Assembly (NCBI RefSeq): GCF_027409185.1
Contig: NC_084463.1
Location: 160,309,869 to 160,373,868 of the forward strand
DNA length: 64,000 nt
Direction of reading: 5' to 3'
DNA from: Cynocephalus volans
Lineage: Eukaryota; Chordata; Mammalia; Dermoptera; Cynocephalidae
Shown: positions 39,400 to 50,752 of the stretch, one piece after another
How the letters are laid out: each line of letters begins with the position of its first letter
How positions within the stretch are numbered: position 1 is the stretch's first letter
The notes under the pieces: model-generated
The model's database searches: none
The model's input: only the letters and a program-made list of their open reading frames with translations
Told to the model about the DNA's origin: nothing
Translations under genes and position numbers: made by a program

Positions 39400-39730
39400 C
39401 TTTTTTCTGCACTTTGGAGTTGTGGCAGGTACCTCGATTCTCCTGGGAAGGAGTGTGGTCCCCCTTCCAGTCTCACCCCAGCTCATCACAGGAACATCGC
39501 CCTTGAGCTATCTATTGTCTATCTGATGCTGACAAAACCAGACTGGAAGCTTCTCTGAGGTGGGGGGAGAGCAGGTCCATGCAGGGGTGGGGGATCAGGG
39601 CCAAGTGCAGGGAGGGTGGTGGGGGGATGTCAGAGCATGTACCAGGGGCGGGCTCAGTTTGGAGTTGGTGGCTTCCTGCTCACTACCCAAGCCCCATGGA
39701 TACTTGGTGGAGCTCAGCTCAGCTGTGAAG

Positions 39731-39736
39731 TTTATT
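39731..39736 (-). terminator. poly(A) signal of the unrecognised coiled-coil gene
   Basis: TTTATT on plus is AATAAA on minus, about 112 bases after the predicted stop codon. Confidence 0.7.
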
Positions 39737-39847
39737 GCTGGGACCTAGAGAGGAGCTACCTGATGGAGTGGCTTCTTGAGGAAGTGTCCAATCTCTGGCC
39801 TCAGGCCTGGCCAGGGCTGACTTTGGTTTCTGTGGTGGTGGGGAGGG

Positions 39848-42177
39848 TCAGGCAGCAGGAGGGGCAGTGCAGCCTTCTGGGAGTGGGATGGCTGCAGGCA
39901 AAGGCACGGGGGCTCGGGTGGGTGGCTGGGCAGGTGTCCCCTCTCTGCTCACCACACTGCTGCCCATGCACCTGCAACAGTGCCACCTCCTGAAAGGCTT
40001 GGGCTTCCTCATGGATGGCCTGCACTTCTTCCTGGATGGCCCGCACTTCCTCCTCAATGGCCCGGGCCCCCTCCTTCAGGCTTTGATACAACAAGGTGGG
40101 CTGGAACAAAGGGTTGCAGGTCCAGGGGTGGTTAGCTGATCCGGGCAGGACCACCTGAGACTTCTCGAGCACCAGAGCTGGGCTGGGAGGCAGGGAGGAG
40201 GTGAAACAAAGGATGCAGGTCCTGGGCGGAGGGTCTCACCAGGTTTTGCAGCTTCTCCCCCAGGGCCAGGTTGTCCCCTTGGGTAGTGTTCAGCAACTCC
40301 CGAAGCCTGAGGTTGAAAGAGAAGCCCCCTCAGCACCAGGCTCTTGTCCCAGGCAGCCCCCCACCGACCTCCTGCATCAGCTTTGTGACCTGGCACAGCC
40401 TCCTGGGGCCCATGTTTCACTAGGAGCCCAGGCTTTCTGTCATGGCCAAACCACAGGTGGGAAGGGAATTGTTCTCCCTGAGTGACTCGCAGCAGGGGAC
40501 TCAGACAGACTAACACGCTTTTTCTCTTCTTCAGCAGGAGAAGGGCAGGATGCTTCATCCTATGGGCTGGGCTAGATAGAAATCCTCGGACGTTCCCCTT
40601 CGAGGGGGTGGGTGGCACTGGCCTGGCCTCCCCTTTGGGCTGTTGTTGAGGCTGTGACAGGATTCTGTGTGGCTCCAGGCCCATGAGAGGGTTAACCCTG
40701 GAGCCAGCCCTGCTTGAGCTCTCTGGGTCAGCTGCGCATGAATGAAAGCGCAGATCACTTAGATCCATGGCTGTGGGCCCCATGTGCAGCCCTGGGGGAG
40801 TGGAGTCACACCCCCCCACACCCCAGGGCTCTGTCGCCAGGTGGGGGGCTCTGGCCCTGGCATTACCACAGAGGGGTGAGTGGCCGTTGATTTTGCAGAC
40901 CCACACTCCAGAGCCTGACACCAGAGAATGCTCCTCCTCAACTGAACCACCCCTCAAGTTCATGAACAATTAAAGGTGGGGGTCCCTGATAGGCAGCTAC
41001 TGGACTGCCCGCTGGTCAGGCATGTGGGCATGCAGGTAACTGAAAGGGAAGAGCTGTGGCCGTGGCTGTGGCCCCCACCCATGTGGGGTGGGTCCTGCTC
41101 CCCTGCGAGGGGAGGGACCTGCTGGCTGGGGAGGGACCTGCTGGCTGGGGAGGAGGTCACCAGAACAGAGTGGAAGATGAAGAAGAGGAAAGGAGGAAGG
41201 GAAGCAGGTCGAGTGAGGTGCAAACCCACAGCCATCAGCCCCGGGCCCTGACCTGAGCACCAGGCCTGGCCGGGGTAGGAGTGTTGTCAGCCCACCTGCC
41301 GTCTGGCTCACCTCACGCAATCATTCTGCAGATGCCTGATCTCCCTGGAGGTTCGCTGGGGGCCCCAGTCTTCCTGATCTAGGTACTGGTTCTCCTGGAT
41401 CTCTGAGTCCCTGCAGCGGGTGGGCAGGGAGGGTTAGACCAGAGGGTCTAGAGGTTCAGGGGAAGGGTGGGCAGCGTGGAGGTGCCCAGCCCAGGGCTGA
41501 ATCCCGGCCCAGATTTGGATGTTCTGGGGTGTGGGGGGGAGAAGCAGCCCCTGCCTCCCCCCACTTCACACGCACAATCACACAGCCTTACAGTTCAAGG
41601 TCTTTGGGCTCGGTGGGCTCAGACGTGTTCAGGAGTGTGAACAGGAATGTTATAGTGGGATCCAGTTGCAGGGCCGGCCTTGGCTCTGGAGAAGGTGGCT
41701 TTGCAGAGAAGATGCCATGATGACTGAAGTGGCCTGAGACCGCTCGCCCGAGAGCCTCTCCCATGCCCTGCATGTCACTGTCTTTCAGGGACTCTGACCT
41801 CCATGTCCCCCACTCCATGGAGGAAAGCAGTGGTAGGAGGTGTGCCTAGGAGTGGTAAAAAGGCTGTCCAGTTCTGGAACCACCCTGTGCCCATTCTGCA
41901 GGCCCTAAGTCCCAGAGCTGGGCCTGGACTCCCAGCAGCTGGAGGCTGCAGCAGAGGGTGGACTGTGGTGATGGGGAGTCCAGGCCTCCACTCAAGCAGA
42001 GGAAGAGTGTCTCTGGCCCTCCTTCCTCCCCTGCCCTCTGCCTTGGGAGGCCCTGGCACTTCCTGTCACCTCCGTGTTCGGCTGCTTGGATACCTGAGGG
42101 TCTTTGGGCTTCTGTTCCTCAACAGGCTGTACCACTGGCTTCATGACTGGCTTGGAGTGGGATCTCTGTCTGCCCAT
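39848..42177 (-). CDS. unrecognised coiled-coil protein gene, six exons, 190 residues
   Basis: I do not recognise this gene. Six minus-strand exons join in phase: 42070-42177 (from ATG; exon begins at 42183), 41592-41698, 41312-41410, 40240-40306, 39953-40100 and 39848-39891 (TGA at 39848-39850). Donors are GTGACA, GTAAGG, GTGAGC, GTGAGA and GTGAGC. The total is 573 bases, 190 residues plus stop, followed by AATAAA. Residues 1-36 are basic and Pro/Val-rich (MGRQRSHSKPVMKPVVQPVE). Residues 37-72 hold a short hydrophobic patch (TITFLFTLL), too short for a sure membrane helix. Residues 90-127 and 128-168 are amphipathic, and 140-167 are four perfect heptads. The tail is short (IPLPEGCTAPPAA). 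The weakest point is the exon 2 acceptor (TCTCTGCAAAG); upstream untranslated exons were not found. It lies between NAALADL1 and CDCA5 on the same strand. Function unknown. Confidence 0.68.
39981..40064 (-). repeat. 4 x 21-bp coding repeat (heptads of the coiled-coil gene)
   Basis: Four 21-base units encode RAIEEEV, RAIQEEV, QAIHEEA and QAFQEVA (residues 140-167). Hydrophobic residues alternate at 3- and 4-residue steps. The DNA copies have drifted, so the repeat is not recent. Confidence 0.85.
41108..41151. repeat. 19-bp tandem repeat in an intron of the coiled-coil gene
   Basis: GAGGGACCTGCTGGCTGGG occurs twice in full with a partial third copy. Confidence 0.8.
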
Positions 42178-42331
42178 GGGAGACTGAAGGAGACAGAAGC
42201 CTGATTGGCCACCCGCATCTGCCCTCCCACTACCTGTGCTTTCCAGCCTGGTCTGGTTTTCCTGGGGCAGCCTCCAGCCTGGGAAGCCTCCACCCCCAGA
42301 TGTGCCCAGCAAGCCAGATCCCTCAGAGTTA

Positions 42332-42518
42332 GGCTTGCCAGATTTAGCACATACAGCACAGGATGCCCAGTTAAATTTGAATTTCAGATGAAAATGAATA
42401 CTTTTTAGTATAAGTATATCCCATGCAATGTTTGGGATATACTTACACTAAAAAAACTACTCATTGCTCATCTGAAATTTGAATTTAACTGGGTGTCCTG
42501 TATTTTATTTGGCAATCC
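42332..42518. mobile_element. palindromic non-autonomous DNA transposon, copy 1
   Basis: The two halves are inverted copies: GCCCAGTTAAATTTGAATTT near the left end and AAATTTGAATTTAACTGGG near the right. The ends GGCTTGCC and GGCAATCC face each other and TA stands on each side (42330-42331, 42519-42520), as for TA-targeting elements. Family not named. Confidence 0.72.
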
Positions 42519-42757
42519 TACCAAAGCCACATGCTAACATTATTTTGTGAGCTGAGTCCCTGCAAATGCAAGGTGGGGGGAGGGGGTGGGGAGGACAATA
42601 TCTAAAGGAATCCCACAGAAGTTTTGTAAAAATCTGGAGAATGTGTCCCACTTTTGGTGTAGAAATTACCTGTCAGATGGACACTGAGAAACAAAGCAAA
42701 GGGAAGAGTGCCCAGTAGGGCATTCAAAACCCTCTGTTATCTATACCCTTGCTTTCT

Positions 42758-42851
42758 TTTTTTTTTTTAAAGATGACCAGTAAGGGGATCTTAATCCTTG
42801 ACTTGGTGTTGTCAGCACCACCCTCTCCCAAGTGAGCCACGGGCCGGCCCT
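42758..42851 (-). mobile_element. CYN SINE, shortened dimer
   Basis: Antisense; head and tail joined as in 6998-7094. ATACCCTTGCTTTCT flanks both ends. Confidence 0.88.
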
Positions 42852-43939
42852 TATACCCTTGCTTTCTAACCCACCTAATTTTCTGCCCCCCTCAAACAAG
42901 CCTCTACTCAGACCACCCAGGAGCCTCACTTCCTGAGACCATCCCGGATCATTTCTACTGCCATGCTCTTGGCCATGCAGCCCCCCACCCTCCCAACTCT
43001 ATGCCAATCTGAGCCCACTTTTCTCTGCTGAGCAAACAACCCTTCCCAGGACCATCTCAGACTGGTCCACAGTGGAGCCTGAGCTGGGCTGAGCCTGAGG
43101 ACATTTCCCTCTCTTGAGGTGAAGTGACAAGTTCCACCAAGAAGGCTTGAAATAGCAGCTTCTCCCCAAGTCACAGAAAGGCTAAAGTCAATAGATAGAA
43201 TTGTCAACATTTTCCACCCTCAGATTTTTCAGAATCCTGCACATCTGCTGGCCAAGTGATATAGGACAACCAGATCTGAGGACAAGTGGTGGCCTCAGAT
43301 ATGTTCCTTCTTCACACAGAGCTCCACCTGTGCCTGAGAGACCTGCAGGCTTGTGGCAGAGCTTCCACATATTATGCTTTCTGTGTTATACTGAACCTTT
43401 CTAGGTGGCCTAATCACACAATCCCTGTCCACATGATGTAAACAGACATCTCTGCAGAGGGCTCCATAACCCCGAGACTTGCTGAGCTTCAGTCTGGTGC
43501 AGCTGCTCAGAAGCAGGCAGCCCTGTCCCCAGGTTTGATCTGTCTTAGGGAAAGCTGGCTACGTATTACAAGACCCACAAAACTAGCGAGAAACTTGCCT
43601 CTGGTAATTTCACTACTGAAACTTGGCCTAAAGAAATGACTCCAAAGAAAATAAAAATAATTCACACAAAGGTCCACGGTAGCCAATTTACATCGTGAAG
43701 AAAAACTGGAAGTGGCCTAAAGGGCCCAAATGTAAGAAAAGGTAAGTAAAAGATAATTTACTAACACGATAGGATATGATTCATTCATGCACTCACTGGT
43801 CCCCAGTAAACACTGGCTGATCAGCCCATCTGTGGCATAGGCCTTGGGCCAGGTCCAGAGAACATAGATGAAGACAACCTGGTTCTGCCCAAGAAAAGTT
43901 CCCAGGGGATGGGGGAGGACCCAGGTTTGTAGATGACCA

Positions 43940-43979
43940 CAGCGTGGGGAGATGCAGCACAGCGTGGGGAGATGCGCCA
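43940..43979. repeat. 20-bp tandem duplication
   Basis: ACAGCGTGGGGAGATGC occurs twice in a row with near-identical spacers. Confidence 0.75.
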
Positions 43980-44487
43980 CAACCGATGTCTGCACGGGAA
44001 GAAAGCCCCAGCCCAAGAGGAGGGTGCTCCAGAAAGACCGTGCCGAGGATGTGCTGCCTGATCGCAAATGAGCCGGGAATTCTGGCCCGAGAAGGATGAA
44101 GGGCAATCCAGAAGAGGGGACAGTGTGAGCAAGAGCAGGGCAGTGCTGAAGGGTACGGTGTGTTCAGGTGTAGGGTGCTCCTGCTGGGACACAGTGTGAG
44201 TGGGTGAAGGGCCCAGGCCAGGGCCTGGGCTGAGGCCCGCAGGTGACAAGGAGGCATGGGAAAACTTTGTGGGTTTGTCTATGTGGGTTGTTTGGGCCAT
44301 AGTTGGGAGTGTGGGAAGGAGTAGACACTGGGGATGGGAAGCCAGGGGACTTGGCAGTGAAGGAGAGAGGCAAGCCACGACTGCTGCACGTGACAAGTGT
44401 CTAAACCGTGCTAATACTGGGGAAGGTGTGCATGCGACCGTGTCTCACGGTGGTTTGTACATGCCAGATCCCAGTGCATCCCATGTA

Positions 44488-44720
44488 GAGTTGCCAAATA
44501 AAACAAGGGATTCCTGGTTAAATTTGAATCTCAAATAGACAATGAATTTTCCCTTTTTTTTTAGTATAAGCACATCCCAAATATTGCACGGGACATACTT
44601 GTACTATAAAGTTATTCGTTGTTTATCTGATGTGGGACATGCTTATATACTAAAACAAAATTGTCTGAGATTCAAGCTCAACTGGAATCTTGTGTTTTTA
44701 CTTGTAAAATATGGCAACCC
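44488..44720. mobile_element. palindromic non-autonomous DNA transposon, copy 2
   Basis: Same family as 42332-42518: ends GAGTTGCC and GGCAACCC, TA on each side (44486-44487 and 44721-44722), and inverted halves around GGGACATACTTGTACTATAA. Confidence 0.72.
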
Positions 44721-44830
44721 TAACACCATGCCCACAGGTTGGTGCCCATCAGAGGAAACTGGGAGGCATGAACAGCTTCATAGTCACTCACTTTGGTTAC
44801 CAGTTAGTAAATGAGGAGGTTGGGCGGAGA

Positions 44831-44862
44831 TAGATATATATCTATCTCTATCTCTATCTCCA
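44831..44862. repeat. (TATC)n / (CTATCT)n microsatellite
   Basis: AGATAGATATATATCTATCT followed by CTATCT units. Confidence 0.85.
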
Positions 44863-44929
44863 ACTCTTTATCTATAATGACTTTGTGTCCCCTCAGGATC
44901 CCACTGGCCAAGCATAGACAGGTGCTTAA

Positions 44930-45090
44930 TTCAGACTTGGACTGAAAACAGCTCAGAACTGAAAATCCATAGGCCGGGGTTCAAGTCCTGCTCTTCCGCT
45001 CACAGGCTGAGCAGCCCCAGGCAATCAGGCTCAATTTCCTAGCCTGTAAAATGGGTATTCAACTCTATAAACATTTATTGAGCCCCTGCC
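44930..45090 (+). repeat. MIR remnant
   Basis: Sense MIR core: GGGTTCAAGTCCTGCTCTTC and TAGCCTGTAAAATGGGTATT. An antisense MIR piece follows at 45190-45350. Confidence 0.65.
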
Positions 45091-46017
45091 CTGAAGGTCG
45101 AGAGGACACAGAAATGAATCTCTGCCTTTGAGGAGTCAATCACAGGTCAAGTACAATGATACTAGTGATCAGTCACAGGGAGCTCTGCCAGCTGCTTTGT
45201 GTGTGACCATCAGCCTGGAGAACAATCCCCAAAGCAACTCAGGAAGAGAGTGCATTCAGCCCCACTTTTCACAAGAGAACACGGAGGCTGAAGGAGGCTA
45301 AGTGACTGGCCTACAATCACAGAAGAGTCAAAGCTGGGGTCACAGTGACCCCCACGCAGATGGCCATCAGAGCGCTGGACAACTTGTCAGGCACATGGTG
45401 GAAGTGCATGAGGGGAAGGTAGACTGGTCTAGGCCCACATGTGGGGAGGACCACTGGGCCTTGGGCCAAAGCTCCATCTGAGGGGATGGCAAGCCAAGGG
45501 GCTTAGGACCCAGGGTGAGGGGCAGGGGTCCATAGGCTGTGTGCAGAGCTGCCCTGTGGAGAGGAAGGTGAAGTCCATCCCCAGAGGAATGCGGGCAGGC
45601 ATGAGCCACATGGCTGGCTTCGTGCCTCACATGCACACTGGCACTGGTGGAACCAGAATTCATGCGGCGGGAGGCTCAGGCCACCAGGCACCCTGCTCCT
45701 AACTCCACCTGGGCCTCCCCTCCAGGGCACTCAGAGGCTCTCTGAACTCTCTGAAGCCCCTGCCCCCAGCTCCTGCTGGAGGGGTGGGACCTGACCAGGC
45801 TGGTAGGAGACCACTGCATCCATTTATTCCATGATGTGCCTGGATGCTGGCAGATGGAGACAAATATGGCTCTGCCTCCCATGACAGGGCTCACAGGCAC
45901 TGTGCAAATGTGTGAGCGGAACGGACAGAATAGAGCTTAAAGATATTATGGTGGAGGTCTGCATGGGGCTCAAGGGGTAAAAAAGGAGGGAGTAGTCAGT
46001 TCTAGCTGAAAAAAACT

Positions 46018-46235
46018 ACTGTTCACTGAGCACTTGTATTACTTCATTTTACTCTCACCAAAACACCATGGGGTAGCTGTTATTATTGTCCCATTTTACA
46101 GACAGGAAAACTGAGGCATAGAGGCCAATTAACTTGCCTGGCTGGGGTCATACAGCTAGACACTGGCAGCAAAAGGATTCCAACTCCACTGGATTCCAGA
46201 ACCTGTGGTATTACTAATTACACCGCTGCTGTGGA
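46018..46235 (-). repeat. MIR remnant
   Basis: Long antisense MIR: TTATTGTCCCATTTTACAGA, GGTCATACAGCTAGACACTG. Confidence 0.75.
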
Positions 46236-46336
46236 GGGGGCAGGTAGGCAGGAAAGTCTGAGCACAGGTGATGCTTCAGCCAGACCTAACCAATGCAGAA
46301 CTCGCCAGATGAGGCCAAGGCTTGGAGGAGTGGGCC

Positions 46337-46511
46337 TTTTTTTTTTTTTTTTTTTTTAAAGATGACGGGTAAGGGGATCTTAACCCTTGACTTGGTCTTG
46401 TCAGCACCACGTTCTCCCAAGCGAGCTAACCAGCCATCCCTATATGAGATCCGAACCCGTGGCCTTGGTGTTACCAGCACCACATTCTCCCAAGTGAGCC
46501 ATGTGCCAGCC
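46337..46511 (-). mobile_element. CYN SINE dimer
   Basis: Antisense dimer with a perfect 16-bp flanking repeat, TGGAGGAGTGGGCCTT. Confidence 0.92.
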
Positions 46512-47078
46512 CTGGAGGAGTGGGCCTTGTTGCGGTTCAGGTGTGCAGTGGCTCTGTGGGCCTCGAGACGGAGACGTGACACCAGCCTCATCCCCAAGTC
46601 CTCATGAGCCCTGCTAAGGTGTCTGGATCCCCCTGGACCAGCTAGGGGTCTTCACTGTAAACAGCAGAAAACACTGGCTAATTTGAGCGGAAAAGGAGTT
46701 TATTGGGAGAATACTGGGGAGTCACAGAAGTCACAGGAAGAACAGACTCAAAAGGGCAGGAACTGTGGGACACCAGCCGCTACAGGAGCATTTTTCACAT
46801 TGAACGATGGTGACCCTTAGGGCAAGACCGCCAGTGGTCACATGCTGAATCCTCAGGCATTCCTTTCCACGTACTTGAGCTCCAGGTGAAGAATCTGATT
46901 GGCTGAGATCAGGCCAGATGCACATGTCCTGGTTGCGGGGATCAGGGAGAGCAAGGATCTGGGCTCTTCGCTGCCACTGAGGAAGTGGGGTCCTGCAGAT
47001 GGCCCACTTGCAGGAGGCTGAGATGCTGGGCAGCCAACATGCCATAACCATATGGACAAGGCAAGGCAACAAAGGTTT

Positions 47079-47181
47079 CTTTTTTTAGGGGTGGGGGGTA
47101 GCTGGCCAGTACAGGGAGCTGAACCCTTGACCTTGGCGTTACAAGGCTTTGCTCTAACCAACTGAACTAACCAGCCAGCCC
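47079..47181 (-). mobile_element. CYN SINE monomer
   Basis: Antisense monomer with GACCTTGGCGTTACAAGGCT, ending ACTAACCAGCCAGCCC. Confidence 0.8.
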
Positions 47182-47184
47182 TTA

Positions 47185-47720
47185 ATTTTTAATTGTGACA
47201 AAATATACAGCATAAAATTTACCATTTTAACAACTTTAAGCATACAGCTCAGTAGCATTAAGTACATTTACACTGTTGTACAACCATCACCACCACCCAT
47301 CTCCAGAACTATTTTATCTTCCCCAACTGAAACTCTGTCCCCGTTAAACACTAGCTCCCCATCCCCCCTACCCAGCCCGACACCCACCATTCTACTTTCT
47401 GATCCTATGGATTGACTACTCTAGACAGCTCATGTAAACGGAGTTGTAGTTTTTGTCCTGTTACTTAGCATAATGCCCTTGATGTTCATCCATGTTGCAA
47501 TGTGTGTCAGAACTTCATTCCTTTTTAAGGCTGAATATTCTTCCCTTGTATGGATATACCACATTTTATCCATTCATCTGTCAATGGACATTTGTATCAT
47601 TCCCACCTTTTGGCTCTTGTTGAATAATGCTATGAACATGTGTGTACAAGTATGTTTCAATCCTTGCTTTCAATTCTATTGGGTCTTACACCCAGAAGTG
47701 GAATTATACTGAAAGGTTTT
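47185..47720 (-). mobile_element. old LINE-1 3' end
   Basis: Antisense: ATTGTGACAAAATATACAGC, CAACCATCACCACCACCCAT, then TGTTCATCCATGTTGCAATG. The 3' UTR and last part of ORF2 are present, decayed. Confidence 0.78.
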
Positions 47721-49106
47721 AAGCAGAGGAGATCTTAAGATTGAATTTTGTGTCTTAGGAAACTCATTCTGGCTGCAGTGTGGACACTTTGGAGACACAA
47801 GAGATGAAAGGGAGAGACCCACTAGGAGGCTCCTGCAATTGTCCAGGGGCTGTGGGCATGGAGGCATGTTGAGGAGGTTAGGGCTAGCCGGATAGGGGAT
47901 GTGAGGGAGAGAACAGAGCTGCAGATGACCCCCAGGCTCCTGGCTTGTAGTGACACCCATGGCACAGAGAGCACAGGAGTAGGCAAGCTGTTGGGTGAGC
48001 TGAGTTTGATAAGGCTTCTGACTTGAGATGCCCAGAAGGCAGTTTTGGATTCTAGTTTGAAGCTCAGAACAGAGGTATGGGTTGAAGAGAAAGACTGACA
48101 AGTCTTGATCAAGGAGGCAGCCCAGAGAACTGCGGTCACCCAAATGGAGGAAGCGGGTTGAAAAGAAGGTCCAGGACTGAACCCGGGTGTCCTGATATTT
48201 CAGGGGAAGCCAACAAAGAAAAGCCAGCAATGCCATGGCTCCAAGGGTGCCCCAGGCTGCAGAGGCCTGAGTCTGTAGCATTGGGCATTAGGAGGTCACT
48301 GGTTACCTGTTAGAACAATAAATGAAGTGAAGAGGGCACCGGGAATAAATCTGAAGGACACAGACAGCAACTCGAGAAGGTTCTTTCAAGGAGCTTAACC
48401 TCAAAAGGCGGGAGTAATAGTAGCAATTGACAATAGATACTGGTCAGGACTTCTTTGGGTTGCTGTTAATAAAATGAACATAAGCCATTTAGGACTTGGA
48501 GAAAAAGAGGAGCAAGGTCTCAAGAAAATTGGACCAAAAGCCAAAGTGGAAAGGGTGGCCTTGAAAAGTGGGGACCTGTCTCCTCTGGGTGGGGGGAAAG
48601 AGGCCAAAGTGAACAGGTCTGGGGAGAATGGAATGGCCTTGATTTTTTCAGAGGACTAGGACACAAGGACAAGTGCAGAGGATGACAAGGAAGGGAGGCT
48701 GGCTGGTGCCACCTGTGAGTGTCCCTGGACAGGCACCCAGGCTGGCCACTGAGTGAGGAACGCTGGTGTCCTCAAAGGAGACTGAAAGGGAAGGAGGAAC
48801 AAGGGCTGGACCCGAGCAGGTGTTTGGTTTCCAGGCATCTCCCCTGGGTGCTGGGGGAGATCTTAGCAGCCTCACCTGACCTGGGACAGGAAGGGGTGAC
48901 CAGACAGAAAATACAGACATAGGGTGGGGGAACAACTTATCACAGGGCTATGGAGGGAGGCCAGGCTGGGCAGCCCGTGTACAAAGGGACAACCCTGGTG
49001 ACACACCCAAATAAGGCTTGGCATCCTGGGCTTCATACTTGGTTCTGCCTTTGACCCAATGTAAGGAACAGTCTATAAACAGGCAGAAACTCTTCAATCA
49101 GGTTTT

Positions 49107-49112
49107 TTTATT
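49107..49112 (-). terminator. probable CDCA5 poly(A) signal
   Basis: TTTATT on plus is AATAAA on minus, 1.64 kb after the CDCA5 stop codon. This would give a long 3' UTR (about 49090-50752). Nearest canonical signal of good context; not proven. Confidence 0.55.
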
Positions 49113-50752
49113 TAAAAATTAAATCCCAATTTTTCCTTAAACTGCACGCTGTTAGTTCCTCAGGAACAGAGAAAGTTTGCAGTGATAATATCAACTCAAC
49201 ATGGTCTAGCTACTCCTGATTCTGCAGGATTAAGGCATGTCCCAAGAGTTCAGGTGTGGTCCAGCTCAGGGACATCTGGACTGACCCTGGCAAGGGGGCT
49301 TGCTTTCAGGTCTGACAAAGCTTGAAGCGTTGAACAAATAGCGTGGGACTCCCAGGACTTGCAAAGGGTGTCATTAGTGCCCACCAGGCCTGCACTACTC
49401 CATTCACATACCAAGCCATCCGCTCATCTTCCCAGGAGTTCTGTTATCCATTGCCCCCCCCCTCTCAGATTCTACTTCCCTAAATTTGTAACATCAAAAA
49501 TTGCCACAGCCTGGGGTTTTGGCGGGAGTTATGGTGGGTAGGGCAGGCTTTGAAACCACACCTTTTACCAGTATTGAGAAGAGAGAAAGGTGGGGAAAAT
49601 TCCCTAGAGACAATGAGGTGCATCCCCAGTTTCAACTCCTAACACCTACCTCAGGCAGTGCTCTCATGTGAGAGGGTAACAGAGAAAAAGTCAAAATCGC
49701 TATCAACCCCTGCCACTTTATGGTATGTGAGGAAAACTTTCTAGAAATTTACAAGTGTAGCTGCAAAATGCTAGTAGGATTGGGATCTTTCAACCCATAA
49801 TTTTTTCTTCTCTGTGCACCTTATTTTGTAAGAAATAGGGTGGCTGACAAGAGGGGGCACCTCCTACTCCTGTGGCAGAGTGGTTAAGGCCCCACCCTGG
49901 GCCCTGTGTAGGTGGCCAGCCCAGAGGCCATGATTCTCAGGTTCCATGTCATCTGGAGTCCCTGGCACCTGGCGGCCATACTCAGAAATGCACCCTCTTT
50001 GCCTGGGCAGCCAGAGCTCCATCAACCTGGCTTTTACCAAACATCTCAACAGCAGAACACAGAACTATAAAACACAGCTTCTATGTAGTAAATGCGTAGG
50101 ATCTGAGATCCAACTAAGACTTCCGTCCCTCCTTCAAAATTTAGTTAGGCTCTACAGGCTGAATGTTCAGCTTTTTCCTCAAAGATAGCACTGTCCCCCA
50201 GCTCATGAATTCTCTCCTGGACCATCTACAAAATCTAAGAGGAAACCCACAGAACCTGAAGCCTCTTTACATAGATGGGCTCATGGCTGGGAACCAAGAC
50301 AACAGAAGTCAACTCAGGAGGGAGAGCCTGAAGTTGGCTACACCCTGAGGGGTCTGTTCCTGTTGGGGCTGGTTCAGAGCAGCTGAACTTCCCAAGAGGA
50401 GAAGGGCTCTCTCACCTCTAGTCCCCAGCCCTTTAATTCTTCTGGCTGTGCCAGTGATTCTATTTCCCAGTCCGTGGCCCAGATGGAAGCTGGCTGCAGT
50501 ACTTTGGGGAGGTAGGAAGAAGAGGACTACAGATAGAACACCAGTGTATGGCCAGGCCAGGTGGTTCCCATTTCCTGAAACTGAGATTGCTGCCGCCACC
50601 GCACAAGCTCTGAGGACAGGCCGCACATGCAGCAACAGCACACGCACAGGTAACAAGGCCAGGGGAGGGGACCCAAGTATCTTCTCCATAGAGAGAGAGA
50701 GCTATGTACAGGGAGAAGAGGAGAGTCTGGCCAGGAGCACCCCCACTTCATC

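Larger units (their letters stand above)
42184..49089. other. intergenic between the coiled-coil gene and CDCA5
   Basis: No further exon chain was found. It holds two palindromic elements, CYN SINEs, MIRs, LINE-1 3' UTR sequence and an old unclassified repeat (about 47700-48250). Long open frames at 43717-44396 and 47676-48281 show no homology or splice support. Confidence 0.6.

Noticed and set aside
40076-40969. 297-codon minus-strand frame overlapping the coiled-coil gene
   Set aside because: It crosses introns and exon 4 in another frame; the spliced chain gives coil heptads and a consistent end, this frame does not.
43793-44396. Overlapping open frames of 129-191 codons on the minus strand
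   Set aside because: Three frames are open at once, which reflects base composition; no splice sites or domains.
47676-48281. 201-codon minus-strand frame
   Set aside because: Lies in old repeat sequence also seen at 51840-52240.
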